A stretch of DNA of 64,000 nt, taken from contig NZ_ARQF01000021.1 in the NCBI RefSeq assembly GCF_000384815.1, positions 186,001-250,000 of the forward strand. The letters are read 5' to 3'. The notes below the pieces were generated by a model, which was not told where the DNA came from, searched no databases, and saw only the letters and a program-made list of their open reading frames with translations. The translations under genes were made by a program, and so were the position numbers. Below are positions 16,783-24,849 of the stretch, one piece after another (the first letter of the stretch is position 1; each line of letters starts with the position of its first letter). Origin of the DNA: Halodesulfovibrio aestuarii DSM 17919 = ATCC 29578. GTDB taxonomy: Bacteria; Desulfobacterota; Desulfovibrionia; Desulfovibrionales; Desulfovibrionaceae.

Positions 16783-18285
16783 CTAGTGACTTGTGAATTT
16801 GCGTTCGAATTCTACAAACTCTGTTTCAAGGTCCCACTGTTTGCTTGCTTTTGGACTTTCTGTCAGAAATTTCTGGCATAGGCCCGTTTTTTTGTTGGTT
16901 AAAGAGTCGCTGCATTCATCGCTCATGATGTATGGGCTTACACTTTTCCATAAGCTTTTCCCTGGAAGCAGACTGTATTCAAGGCTGTTACGAATCAGTG
17001 TTTTCAGGTCGGTATAAGAAAGGTTGTAGTTATGTGCGGCGTGTACATATTCGTTGGTAATATCAATACGTGTTATCCCGCCATTTTCGGTTACAAGAAC
17101 AACCGGTACTTTGTATTTTTGTAAAACCGGAAATGGGTTGTCCGATACCGAAATGGAACGCTCGACTTCTTCACAGGTAAAGGCAATTTCGACTGGGATT
17201 TTTTTGTCAGACAATTTTTTTAGTAATTCAAATGAATTATTTTCAAACATGATTGCAGAGCCATGGCTGATGCGTGTGGCACCTCCTGTGGTAACCGCCG
17301 TGCGTATTCTATCCTTAAACTTTGTTGGTTGAATCATGCCGAAGTCAAGATAGCCAGCAGTGATGATGGTCTTTACATTCGAAAATTCTGCCATGTTCTT
17401 CAGCGCCTGTATCATTTCAAGCTGCAGTTTATAGTCTCGTAGTGCAACCGGATGCTCTTCATCACCGGTAAGGGCAACGCCAACAAATCGAGAATCAGCA
17501 ACCGCTGTTTTAAACGCGTAGATAAGTTTGGCAAAAACGACAGAAGGCGTTTGCGTGCGGTCAACACTGGCAATCATGCGAACCATAACAGCCTTTGTGG
17601 TGTCATTTTTTATATATTTTTCTGCGCCTGTCATAAATGATGTGAGGTGGTCTTTTTCTGTTTTAACAGATGTCATAGCCGGGATAGAAGAGAGTGCAGT
17701 GTACATTTCATCCAGAGTGCCTTTCCATTCTATCTTGGCCGCGTCACGTTCAAGTTCTGATGGTGTCCATGGCATCAGTACTTCAAGATAGCTGAGGTGC
17801 TGATATGCTGCGTTTTTTATGACCGCACCAAGAAGGTACCCGAACTGGTCAGGAGTGAGGGCGTTCAGAGAAGTGACTTTTTGTTTTGTATTAAGCGAAG
17901 AGGAAGAAAGTTCTTTAATGGCGTTCTGGTAGTTCTTTTCTGTTTCAAAGAATTTCTTAGCCGGTGACGTGCCCGGAGGGCATACCCCGTTCAGAGGAGG
18001 GACAGCAAAGTAACTGGGCAGAGTAATGCAATAGTTTTCTTTTTCTGCAAGCAATAGGTACTCTTCAGGGTAAATTGATTCTTTTAATCTGACGCGAAGG
18101 TCGCCGCCCTTTGGCATACCGGATACAAAACCACGCAACGTCAGTGGATTTGTACGAATCGTTTCATAAAATGCTTGTGTACTTTTTTCGTTTGCAGAGC
18201 TTGATTGCTTTGCAAATACAGGAGAGGTTGTCAGTAGAAGCAGGAATGTCAGTGCAGAAGCAAGAATGTTTTGAGCAGAATTCAT
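16783..18285 (-). CDS. Secreted adenosine-deaminase-family protein lacking its metal site (pseudoenzyme)
   Basis: 500 residues with a signal peptide (about 1-25, cleavage near VFA-KQ). AGGAG precedes the ATG. The layout is that of the ADGF/adenosine deaminase family: the metal strand (GDLRVRLKESIY), TAGYLDFG, GGATRISHGSAI, IPVEIAFTCEE, and a DITNEYVHAA...LKTLIRNSLEYS tail. The key residues are changed. The HxH metal ligands read R64-V-R66, the HAGE motif reads TAGY (309-312), losing both a ligand and the catalytic Glu, and the terminal DD reads E400-N401. H341 remains. It is almost surely not a zinc deaminase; it may bind a nucleoside or another ligand in the periplasm. Confidence 0.82.
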   Translation of the reverse strand: MNSAQNILASALTFLLLLTTSPVFAKQSSSANEKSTQAFYETIRTNPLTLRGFVSGMPKGGDLRVRLKESIYPEEYLLLAEKENYCITLPSYFAVPPLNGVCPPGTSPAKKFFETEKNYQNAIKELSSSSLNTKQKVTSLNALTPDQFGYLLGAVIKNAAYQHLSYLEVLMPWTPSELERDAAKIEWKGTLDEMYTALSSIPAMTSVKTEKDHLTSFMTGAEKYIKNDTTKAVMVRMIASVDRTQTPSVVFAKLIYAFKTAVADSRFVGVALTGDEEHPVALRDYKLQLEMIQALKNMAEFSNVKTIITAGYLDFGMIQPTKFKDRIRTAVTTGGATRISHGSAIMFENNSFELLKKLSDKKIPVEIAFTCEEVERSISVSDNPFPVLQKYKVPVVLVTENGGITRIDITNEYVHAAHNYNLSYTDLKTLIRNSLEYSLLPGKSLWKSVSPYIMSDECSDSLTNKKTGLCQKFLTESPKASKQWDLETEFVEFERKFTSH

Positions 18286-18321
18286 AAAAAACTCCTGAGA
18301 GCAAAAGGTGCTGGCAAGTGG

Positions 18322-18975
18322 TTACAACATCATCATTTTGGAAATGATCATACGTGAGTTGTTTTCTGTTTGCTGATATTGTTCTTTAGACATTCCCGCG
18401 CCAAGAGCAATGGCACGTCGTCTATCTTTATTAATAAAGTCATATCCTCGATAGCCACCGTTGTTAATAATAAGTGGGGCTCCGGTCATGTCTGCCACTT
18501 TAGCAATATGGCCGTTAGTTAATGCGTGTTCGGCTCGGGTGGTAATTTCAAGGTAAACGTTTTTTTCTGCTGCAAGTACTGCTTCCTGTTCTGTAATAAG
18601 GCCGGGGTGAGCAAGGTAGTCTGCACCGCCTTCAATTGCAGCGAGATTAGTTCCTTCATCCACAATATCGGCAAGCGTTTGTCCATGTACGCATATAATT
18701 TGTGCTCCCAATTCTCGTGCTTCTGTGATGGTATCCGGAATGAGTTGAGGAGGGATATGCGTAAGCTCAACACCGGCATATAAATCAATGCCGGAATATA
18801 AAGAGTAGGTGCGGATCATGGGGAGAAGGCTTTCCAGCACTTGCCGCATGTTGGTTGCATCTACATGCTCGGTAAAAGCAATAGCACGATACCCTGCTGC
18901 CTTGGCAAACCGCATGGCTGCTGCGGGTGTCTGCTTTCCCATACTAAGCGAAGTATGAACATGAAGGTCAATCAT
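18322..18975 (-). CDS. PHP-domain phosphoesterase (histidinol-phosphatase-like)
   Basis: 217 residues, a single PHP domain. Metal-ligand motifs are visible in order: H5-V-H7 at the N-terminus, FTEH, AGVELT, CVHGQT, YLAHPG and a final INNGGY. The family hydrolyses phosphoesters with a trinuclear metal centre; the substrate cannot be told. Sequence is closer to stand-alone histidinol-phosphate-phosphatase-like PHP proteins than to polymerase PHP domains. AGGAT lies upstream of the ATG. Only 36 bases separate it from the secreted pseudo-deaminase gene downstream, so the two are probably co-transcribed. Confidence 0.88.
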   Translation of the reverse strand: MIDLHVHTSLSMGKQTPAAAMRFAKAAGYRAIAFTEHVDATNMRQVLESLLPMIRTYSLYSGIDLYAGVELTHIPPQLIPDTITEARELGAQIICVHGQTLADIVDEGTNLAAIEGGADYLAHPGLITEQEAVLAAEKNVYLEITTRAEHALTNGHIAKVADMTGAPLIINNGGYRGYDFINKDRRRAIALGAGMSKEQYQQTENNSRMIISKMMML

Positions 18976-19256
18976 TATCTAAGATCCTGTTGTTTGAATG
19001 CGTTTGGGAGTTGGGTATAGTGTGCAATAAACGCAACACGTTATTCTATACGGGGATGCAGGGCTCTTTGTCCATAAAGAGCTTACCCACAATTGTATAT
19101 GCAATTACAGCAGGAGGTCGATTAATAGTATAGGTGCTTGAGACGGTATATGGTCTAATTATAATTTTGATAAAATTTCCTTGCGCATACATAGTGAATG
19201 GTATAGAAGAAAATTTATTAATGAGAATAATTACTATTTAGATAAGGAGCATATAG

Positions 19257-19841
19257 ATGAGTAAGCTTAAGGGCACAAAAACAGAGAAAAATATCCTAAC
19301 AGCATTCGCTGGTGAATCTCAGGCTCGCAACCGGTATGATTATTTTGCAGGTGTCGCAAATAAAGAAGGGTATGTTCAGATTTCTAAAATTTTTGAGGAA
19401 ACTGCATTACAAGAAAAAGCTCATGCCAAGCGCCTGTTCAAATTTTTGGAAGGAAGTGAAGTTGAAATCACTGCGGCATTTCCTGCCGGTATTATAGCAG
19501 ATACTGTAACTAACCTTAAAGAATCTGCTGCAGGCGAACGTCATGAGTACATGGAAATGTACCCTGAATTTGCAGAGATCGCTGCGCAGGAAGGGTTTCC
19601 TGTCGTTGCAGCTACTATGAAGTCCATTGCAATTGCAGAGAAACATCACGAGCAGCGTTACCTTGCTATGATGAACTCTATTGAGAATGGTGATATTTTT
19701 AAAAAAGCAAAGCCTGCTGCTTGGCGTTGTATTAACTGTGGCTATGTTCATGAAGGGTTAGCAGCTCCCGAAGTTTGCCCGGCCTGTAATCATCCGCAAA
19801 AATATTTTGAAGTGCGTCTCGAAAAATTCTTTATGCCATAA
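19257..19841 (+). CDS. rbr: Rubrerythrin
   Basis: 194 residues, a cytoplasmic peroxidase that protects anaerobes from hydrogen peroxide using rubredoxin-type electron transfer. The ferritin-like diiron domain (about 1-150) has FAGESQARNRY, EETALQEKAHAKR, GERHEY and AEKHHEQRY with the expected Glu/His ligands. The C-terminal rubredoxin domain has CINCGYVHEG and CPACNHP. AAGGAGC precedes the ATG. It stands alone; the AT-rich 280-base upstream region may hold a PerR-type operator, but I could not identify one with confidence. Confidence 0.96.
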   Translation: MSKLKGTKTEKNILTAFAGESQARNRYDYFAGVANKEGYVQISKIFEETALQEKAHAKRLFKFLEGSEVEITAAFPAGIIADTVTNLKESAAGERHEYMEMYPEFAEIAAQEGFPVVAATMKSIAIAEKHHEQRYLAMMNSIENGDIFKKAKPAAWRCINCGYVHEGLAAPEVCPACNHPQKYFEVRLEKFFMP

Positions 19842-19883
19842 TGGCTTGAGAGTTATATGAGTGCGCGCCATGCGTGCTATTTT

Positions 19884-19943
19884 AAAAAAGTAATAAAAAA
19901 GGTGAGTGGGATATGTACCACTCACCTTTTTTATTACTTTTTT
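19884..19943. terminator. Bidirectional terminator with a 26-bp perfect stem
   Basis: AAAAAAGTAATAAAAAAGG plus TGAGTGG (19884-19909) is exactly complementary to 19918-19943 around an 8-base loop. It separates convergent rbr and the kinase-like gene, whose TAA stop codon lies inside the right arm. Confidence 0.92.
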
Positions 19944-20785
19944 GAACCGCCTGTTGCGATTCGGTCTTCAACAGCTTTCAGCAGCTCTTTTTTAAGATCC
20001 GGACGTTGCCGGACTGTTAAATATGCTTCAATAAAAATTTCTGATTCCTCTATGTTGGCATCATAATGCCTACAAAAGAGACTATGCAACACCGCATGGT
20101 TCGTGCGCTTTGTCGTTAAGAAACGCCATGGGTAGAAGCTGTCAAAGTCAAAAAAATGCAGGTCATATGTGTTGCCGTTTGGACGGACAGAAATATTTTT
20201 GTCAGTATCTTCTGTGTAGATTCCAAGATTATGCAATTCTGCCATTTTTTTCCCGAATAGGATAAAAAATGCATTACGTTGTTCTTGTGTGAAGTCATGA
20301 AGCATTTCACGGAAGTCATAGAAGTAGATATCTGTTTCTTTAAGTTTGCGCGTAAAGAGAACAGATTCTGTACCCGGATGAAACCTGTCGCCGGACAATA
20401 GCGCTAACGGTTCTGTTGTTGGGATGTTGTTTTGCATCAGGTAGCACATTGTGCTGAAGTTGCGACGGGCTTCAGAAAAAAAGAAGCAATGCAGCAGGGT
20501 ATGTTTGTAATCGTTTCGGGTGTAGATTTTCGGGAAAATCTCAATACCATCGACAACGAATGAAATATCGTGAAGTGCTTCACGCTTTTTATTTTTTGAA
20601 TGAAATTTTTTTGGGAGTGCTGAAGAGCGAATTTTCGACCATTGAGTCTTAAGTTCTTCAATAAATGCGTCAGAAATCTGTGGCGCAACACGCCAGACGT
20701 TCGTGTCGTCTGCAATTGCTCTTCCGTTGAAAAGCGCATTTATATTTTTGAGCGTTGTGGCTAATGGAGAGTCTGGTCTACTCAT
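19934..20785 (-). CDS. Lipopolysaccharide-kinase-like (WaaP/InaA-type) protein
   Basis: 283 residues, cytoplasmic. The C-terminal half resembles the small kinase fold of Kdo/heptose kinases: KKMAELHNLGIYTEDTDKN would be the catalytic loop and FFDFDS the metal-binding strand. The canonical HxD of the loop (HGDL) reads TEDT, so the Asp is kept and the His is lost. The N-terminal part has a short beta-rich region with KIYTRNDYKHTL. Function in phosphorylating cell-envelope sugar is a family-based guess. Monocistronic, no envelope-biosynthesis genes next to it. Confidence 0.6.
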   Translation of the reverse strand: MSRPDSPLATTLKNINALFNGRAIADDTNVWRVAPQISDAFIEELKTQWSKIRSSALPKKFHSKNKKREALHDISFVVDGIEIFPKIYTRNDYKHTLLHCFFFSEARRNFSTMCYLMQNNIPTTEPLALLSGDRFHPGTESVLFTRKLKETDIYFYDFREMLHDFTQEQRNAFFILFGKKMAELHNLGIYTEDTDKNISVRPNGNTYDLHFFDFDSFYPWRFLTTKRTNHAVLHSLFCRHYDANIEESEIFIEAYLTVRQRPDLKKELLKAVEDRIATGGSKK

Positions 20786-20905
20786 GTGTGTTCACCTGTT
20801 ATGTCTGTAATCTATAATGGTTGTGGGGTCATACCACAAACAAGTATGAAAGGGTAGGTTGGCTTTTGTTGATAAAAAACAAGATGTTATTGTGTTTTTG
20901 TAAAG

Positions 20906-21238
20906 TTAGCGTATAGGCGGTGTTGTGACGTTGATTAGTATTATGCCTATAACCATGAGCAGAATTGGTGGAATGATGCGCGGGCTAAGATGCACGTGGA
21001 AAAATATGCGATCTACAATGAAGCTGCCTACAATGCCGCCTACCCCCCACAGTGCGTATGCAACTGACAGGTGAAAATATGAAAGGGCAGGTTTGAGCAT
21101 TAAAAATGCGCAGATTACAAGGACAATAGAAAGAATTCCCCAGCGTTTTAAAGAGAATCCCCGAGAGCGTTTGATGGCCCAGTTAGCTGCAATGTCTAAA
21201 ACAACTGAGCTGAGAATCCAGAATAGAGCATTAGTCAT
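20906..21238 (-). CDS. SMR-family transporter subunit (MdtI-like)
   Basis: 110 residues, four membrane helices, small multidrug resistance family. HLSVAYALWGVGGI matches the conserved helix-3 segment of MdtI. The membrane-embedded carboxylate that binds proton and substrate, Glu in EmrE and MdtI, is Asp here (VVLDIAANWAIK). The ATG overlaps the end of the upstream SMR gene by 8 bases, as expected for a heterodimeric pair such as MdtJ-MdtI, which exports spermidine in Escherichia coli. The substrate here is unknown. Confidence 0.82.
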   Translation of the reverse strand: MTNALFWILSSVVLDIAANWAIKRSRGFSLKRWGILSIVLVICAFLMLKPALSYFHLSVAYALWGVGGIVGSFIVDRIFFHVHLSPRIIPPILLMVIGIILINVTTPPIR

Positions 21239-21569
21239 TAGAGTGCCTCACTACTTGATGCAGCCATATAAGGCCTGTAAGCACACAGCCAATGCCGATA
21301 AGTTTGAGAGGTGGCATTGGCTCATTGAACAACAAAAAACTTGTCATTGCCACTAACGCCAGTCCGACACCTTCCCAGCATGTGTACGCAATCCCCAGAG
21401 GGATACGCAGTACCGCTTTTGATAAGAGGAAATAGGACAGAGCGATAAAGGTGCTGGTGGCCAATAGGCCGGCTTGCCCGTAGTGAACATCATCAAATGC
21501 TTTAAGTGATGTTGTTCCAGCCGTTTCACTGAGAATTGCTGCCAATAAGAATAGCCAGTATCGAAGCAT
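21231..21569 (-). CDS. SMR-family transporter subunit (MdtJ-like)
   Basis: 112 residues from the ATG at 21569, which has a strong AGGAGG site 5 bases upstream; a longer reading frame upstream of it is not needed. Four membrane helices. The active-site Glu is present (AAILSETAGTTSLKA) and LGIAYTCWEGVGLA matches the MdtJ helix-3 signature with its WEG. Translationally coupled to the MdtI-like gene. Together they should form an asymmetric antiporter. Confidence 0.85.
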   Translation of the reverse strand: MLRYWLFLLAAILSETAGTTSLKAFDDVHYGQAGLLATSTFIALSYFLLSKAVLRIPLGIAYTCWEGVGLALVAMTSFLLFNEPMPPLKLIGIGCVLTGLIWLHQVVRHSND

Positions 21570-21752
21570 AATTCCTCCTGACGTTTGTGTCTGTGCAGGA
21601 ATAGCCTTTTTTTTGGGATGATAGTTCATTGAGATAATCCAGAACGATGAGATATGAGATGTAGAGGGAGCCGAGGCGTCAACGAGGTATGAAATATCTG
21701 TAGGAAGCGACTATTATCCGATGCTTGGCAAAGGTAAATGAAAATAATGCAT

Positions 21753-21786
21753 AAAAAAGCGCCCTATAAGGTAGAGCGCTTTTTGC
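21753..21786 (-). terminator. Terminator after the bifunctional-nuclease-domain gene
   Basis: On the minus strand AGCGCTCTA pairs with TATAGGGCGCT (one G-T pair), followed by a T tract. Confidence 0.8.
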
Positions 21787-22370
21787 TACATTCTATATTT
21801 GGTGTCCGGCTGCATTTTTTTTAGCAGGTCAGTAAGAGACTCGTCATCTCTTTTAGGGTCAGTAACTTGTGCGACACGCCTTGAGTCTTCCAGCGTCTTT
21901 TGACTGTCCTGTGCGGAACGCATCATTTGCGCTGCACCGTCTGTTGCTGGATCGTGTGGCTGCGGGGAATGTCCGGTTGCCGTGTCAGTTGTTTCCAAAA
22001 CTGTTCTAGACACAAGAATTGGTATTCCTGCGCGCAGGGCAAGTGCCACGGCATCAGATGGTCTACAGTCTATCCGACTGCGCCTGCCGCCCATATCAAC
22101 ATCTAATTCAGCAAAGTATGTTCCGTTTTCAACGCGAACTATGTCTACCCCAAGTAGCTGAGCACCTAGTTCCTCTATGCTGTGGAGCATAAGGTCATGT
22201 GTCAGGGGGCGTGGAACTTCCACTTGATTCAGGAAGATGGAAATGGCCATTGCCTCCATTGCACCTATCCAGATATTCAGCATTCTCTCGCCTGCTAGAT
22301 CTTTCAGAATAAGTATCGGGGCTCGGGTTTTTTTATCAAGCGAAAGTCCGGCGACTTCCATTCTTACCAT
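21786..22370 (-). CDS. Bifunctional nuclease domain (BFN/DUF151) protein
   Basis: 194 residues. The BFN domain fills residues 1 to about 130: LPIWIG-like LNIWIGAMEAMAI, THDLM, and the conserved SRIDCRPSDAVALALRAGIPILVS. The C-terminal 60 residues are polar and look disordered. Plant BFN proteins have DNase and RNase activity; in bacteria the role is unproven. The gene overlaps the end of miaB by 7 bases and has AGGAGA in front, so it is co-translated with miaB. Confidence 0.9.
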   Translation of the reverse strand: MVRMEVAGLSLDKKTRAPILILKDLAGERMLNIWIGAMEAMAISIFLNQVEVPRPLTHDLMLHSIEELGAQLLGVDIVRVENGTYFAELDVDMGGRRSRIDCRPSDAVALALRAGIPILVSRTVLETTDTATGHSPQPHDPATDGAAQMMRSAQDSQKTLEDSRRVAQVTDPKRDDESLTDLLKKMQPDTKYRM

Positions 22371-23716
22371 GTGTCTCCTGCCTTTTCAGCAATGAGAGAG
22401 TGTCTGGTGGCTTTGACGACAGTTACAGGAAGAACTTTTCCTGTAACGTCTTCGCCTTCTGGCAGTGTAACGATCACCAACTGACCATATATATCCCGAC
22501 CTTGCCAAGACACGCCCTCTGTTCCGGGATGTCTGCTGACTCCTTCGAAAAGAATGTCCAGTTTTTTACCTACCATGGATTGAAGGATACGTTCAGTATT
22601 ATCAGTCTGCCAGGCTTGATAGCGTGCAAGACGGTCTTGCATTACTTTCTTTTCCACTTTCTCCGGAAGCATCTCGGCCTTTGTTCCCGGACGATCAGAG
22701 TAGTTGAAAGAAAAACTTTGTGCGTAGTCCACAATCTTTGCAATGCGCATAGTCTCAAGGAAATCTTCTTCTGTTTCTCCCGGAAAGCCGATGATCATGT
22801 CAGTCGTTAATTGGATGTCAGGGCGAACAGCTTTAAGTTTCTCGACAATGGTCAGGTATTTTTTGATATCGTATTTACGGCCCATTTTTTTCAAAATGGT
22901 ATCAGAACCGGACTGTAGCGGCAGATGGAGGCGTGGGCAAAGCACATCCAGTTTACCAAATGCTTCAATAACTTCATCAGCAATATCTTTAGGGTGTGAT
23001 GTCACAAAACGTAGACGCTTAAGTCCGTCAAGTTCTGCAATTTTGTACAGCAGCTCCGTAAAGGAAGTTCCGTCTCCATGGCTGTCTTGTCCGAAGGAGT
23101 TTACGTTTTGTCCGAGCAGCGTAATTTCACGAGTGCCGCGGGAAAGTAGATCCTTACATTCATCAATAATTGCCTGAGTAGGACGAGATTTCTGGCGCCC
23201 TCGGGTGTACGGAACAATGCAGTATGCGCAGAAGTTATCACAGCCGGTCATAATATTAACGAAACTGGAAACAGGAGCTTCTGAATCGCTCCAGTTTCCA
23301 TCGCGATCTGGATACTCTTCGGAAAAATCAAGAAGGCTCATGCGTAAGGATGGGTCATCAACAAGACGGTCAAGTGCCTGCGGTGCAGAAGAGAGGCCAT
23401 CTGTGCCAAAAACAAGACGAACTTGCTTGAACCGTTTGAAAAACCCACGGCCAACCTGCTGTGCAACACAGCCGCCTACGGCAACAATGACATCCTCGCG
23501 GCCTTTGGTCATGACATTGATACGGCCTAAAAGGCTATATACTTTCTGCTCGGGTTTTTCTCGGACAGAACATGTATTTACGATGAAAACAGAAGCATCT
23601 TCCGGATTTTCACATTCCGTAAAGCCTCTGGATGCCAGAGTACGTTTCAGCCAGTCAGAATCGCTGACGTTCATTTGACAGCCGAAAGTCATTATATGAA
23701 ATTTACGTTCAATCAT
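22364..23716 (-). CDS. miaB: tRNA-2-methylthio-N6-dimethylallyladenosine synthase MiaB
   Basis: 450 residues, radical-SAM methylthiotransferase acting on i6A37 of tRNA. The N-terminal UPF0004 domain holds three cysteines for the auxiliary [4Fe-4S] cluster (FGCQMN, NTCSVRE, GGCVAQ). The radical SAM motif CDNFCAYC lies near residue 160 with YTRGRQKSRP after it. A C-terminal TRAM domain covers about 385-450. It is the first gene of a two-gene unit with the BFN-domain gene. Confidence 0.95.
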   Translation of the reverse strand: MIERKFHIMTFGCQMNVSDSDWLKRTLASRGFTECENPEDASVFIVNTCSVREKPEQKVYSLLGRINVMTKGREDVIVAVGGCVAQQVGRGFFKRFKQVRLVFGTDGLSSAPQALDRLVDDPSLRMSLLDFSEEYPDRDGNWSDSEAPVSSFVNIMTGCDNFCAYCIVPYTRGRQKSRPTQAIIDECKDLLSRGTREITLLGQNVNSFGQDSHGDGTSFTELLYKIAELDGLKRLRFVTSHPKDIADEVIEAFGKLDVLCPRLHLPLQSGSDTILKKMGRKYDIKKYLTIVEKLKAVRPDIQLTTDMIIGFPGETEEDFLETMRIAKIVDYAQSFSFNYSDRPGTKAEMLPEKVEKKVMQDRLARYQAWQTDNTERILQSMVGKKLDILFEGVSRHPGTEGVSWQGRDIYGQLVIVTLPEGEDVTGKVLPVTVVKATRHSLIAEKAGDTW

Positions 23717-23780
23717 AAAAGTATCTCGTTATCGTCCGTGCTTGCAGACGGGCAGTGTATTATTGAGGAGAGTTGTTGAG

Positions 23781-24002
23781 TTATTCGTCGCGGAATCGTT
23801 CCGGTACTGGTTCTCCCGGTGCACGCATTCCGCCAATGGCAAAAAGTGCCATAGGAATAATCAGACAAAGGATTCCCCAGAAGAAAGGATTACGTCCTTT
23901 TTTGTGGGCAAAGATAGCCCCGATAATTCCTGCGACAGACCATATAAGAAACATGTAGATATATCCGGTATTGGAAAAATCAAGTGCCAGCATATCGTTC
24001 AT
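23781..24002 (-). CDS. Small two-helix membrane protein
   Basis: 73 residues from the ATG at 24002, chosen for the GGAGAG site 6 bases upstream; the open frame extends further up without another good start. Two hydrophobic segments (TGYIYMFLIWSVAGIIGAIF and the following FFWGILCLIIPMALFAIGG) flank a basic HKKGRN turn. The C-terminus is charged. No family recognised. It is 64 bases upstream of miaB in the same orientation and may share its transcript. Confidence 0.7.
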   Translation of the reverse strand: MNDMLALDFSNTGYIYMFLIWSVAGIIGAIFAHKKGRNPFFWGILCLIIPMALFAIGGMRAPGEPVPERFRDE

Positions 24003-24201
24003 GAACACTCTCCGTAAAAGGTATCGTTGCCGCGTGAATGCGGTGAGTATCAATACGGTATAACAGTTGCGGGTGCAAGTGGAGCCGTTTGTATTTCCTA
24101 TTGGCATGGTCGGAATTACACGATATACCAGATAGGTATAATTATTTGGTGCTCTTTATGTTCTGCCGAGTATCACATTCTACAAGTTGGAGAAGAAAAT
24201 T

Positions 24202-24405
24202 ATGGCAACAATCAAAGTGTCCGGAATGAAAAGTCCTGATTGCGCTGCAACCATATCTGAAGTTGTTAAAACTGCTGACGGTGTCGAAGTGGTTAACGTT
24301 AATTACGCAACAGGTGAAGTAACTTATGGCCCAACAGAGTGTGTTGATCCTGCAATTATCGAAGAAATGATCAAAGAGGCTGGCTACGAACCGGAAGGTA
24401 ATTAG
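24202..24405 (+). CDS. HMA-fold small protein with altered metal motif
   Basis: 67 residues from the ATG at 24202 with GGAGAAG upstream. The size, the ATIKVSGM start, the middle VVNVNYATGEVTY strand and the EEMIKEAGYEPE end match copper-chaperone HMA domains. The metal motif GMxCxxC reads G8-M9-K10-S11-P12-D13-C14, so the first Cys is Ser. C47 is the only other Cys. It may bind metal poorly or differently. It stands alone, with no copper ATPase beside it. Confidence 0.8.
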   Translation: MATIKVSGMKSPDCAATISEVVKTADGVEVVNVNYATGEVTYGPTECVDPAIIEEMIKEAGYEPEGN

Positions 24406-24849
24406 TTCGAGCTGCAAGGCAGAAGAGGTCTATGAAGGCGGCTTGAATTTTTTGAGTGAATCATATGGCTTCTTACTATTGATCACGGTGTGAGAGTTGA
24501 CACATCTTGTCCATGCCTTTTGCCGTTTCAGAAGTGCGTTTAATGATACGGCTCCAACATTTTTCTGCGGAGTTGTTGATTCTCATCAACTCATCCCAAG
24601 AATATAAAGGCTTAGAAGGATTACCTTCTAAGCCTTTTTTGAGGAATATAAAAAAATGCAGAAATCAAATCTGGTGGTTGGAATGCATCGGTTCGGGCAA
24701 AAAGAATTCTTTTTGAATGTATTTCTAGCAGTTCAACAAAAGGGCCTTGTTTTTTGCTGTTTCATACTCCAGAAAAAACTTTTCACCTCGAGAAATGGAT
24801 GCTTTCATAGAGTGGATTGAGTGTTCAGTGCCCAACCTCTCTGTACGTG
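24406..24849. other. Intergenic region with terminator
   Basis: About 440 bases between the HMA-fold gene and the end of the minus-strand ferritin-like gene. The terminator at 24606-24641 is the only structure I can support. A 69-codon open frame (24507-24716) runs through that terminator and is not credible. Confidence 0.6.
24606..24641 (+). terminator. Intrinsic terminator
   Basis: AAAGGCTTAGAAGG pairs with CCTTCTAAGCCTTT and is followed by a T tract. It lies 200 bases after the HMA-fold gene and is the first clear terminator for it. Confidence 0.9.

Noticed and set aside
18976-19256. PerR or Fur box upstream of rubrerythrin
   Set aside because: The region is AT-rich with loose matches (AATTATAATTTT), none good enough to name.
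24507-24716. 69-codon plus-strand frame
   Set aside because: It runs through a strong intrinsic terminator and has no convincing ribosome-binding site or protein-like composition.
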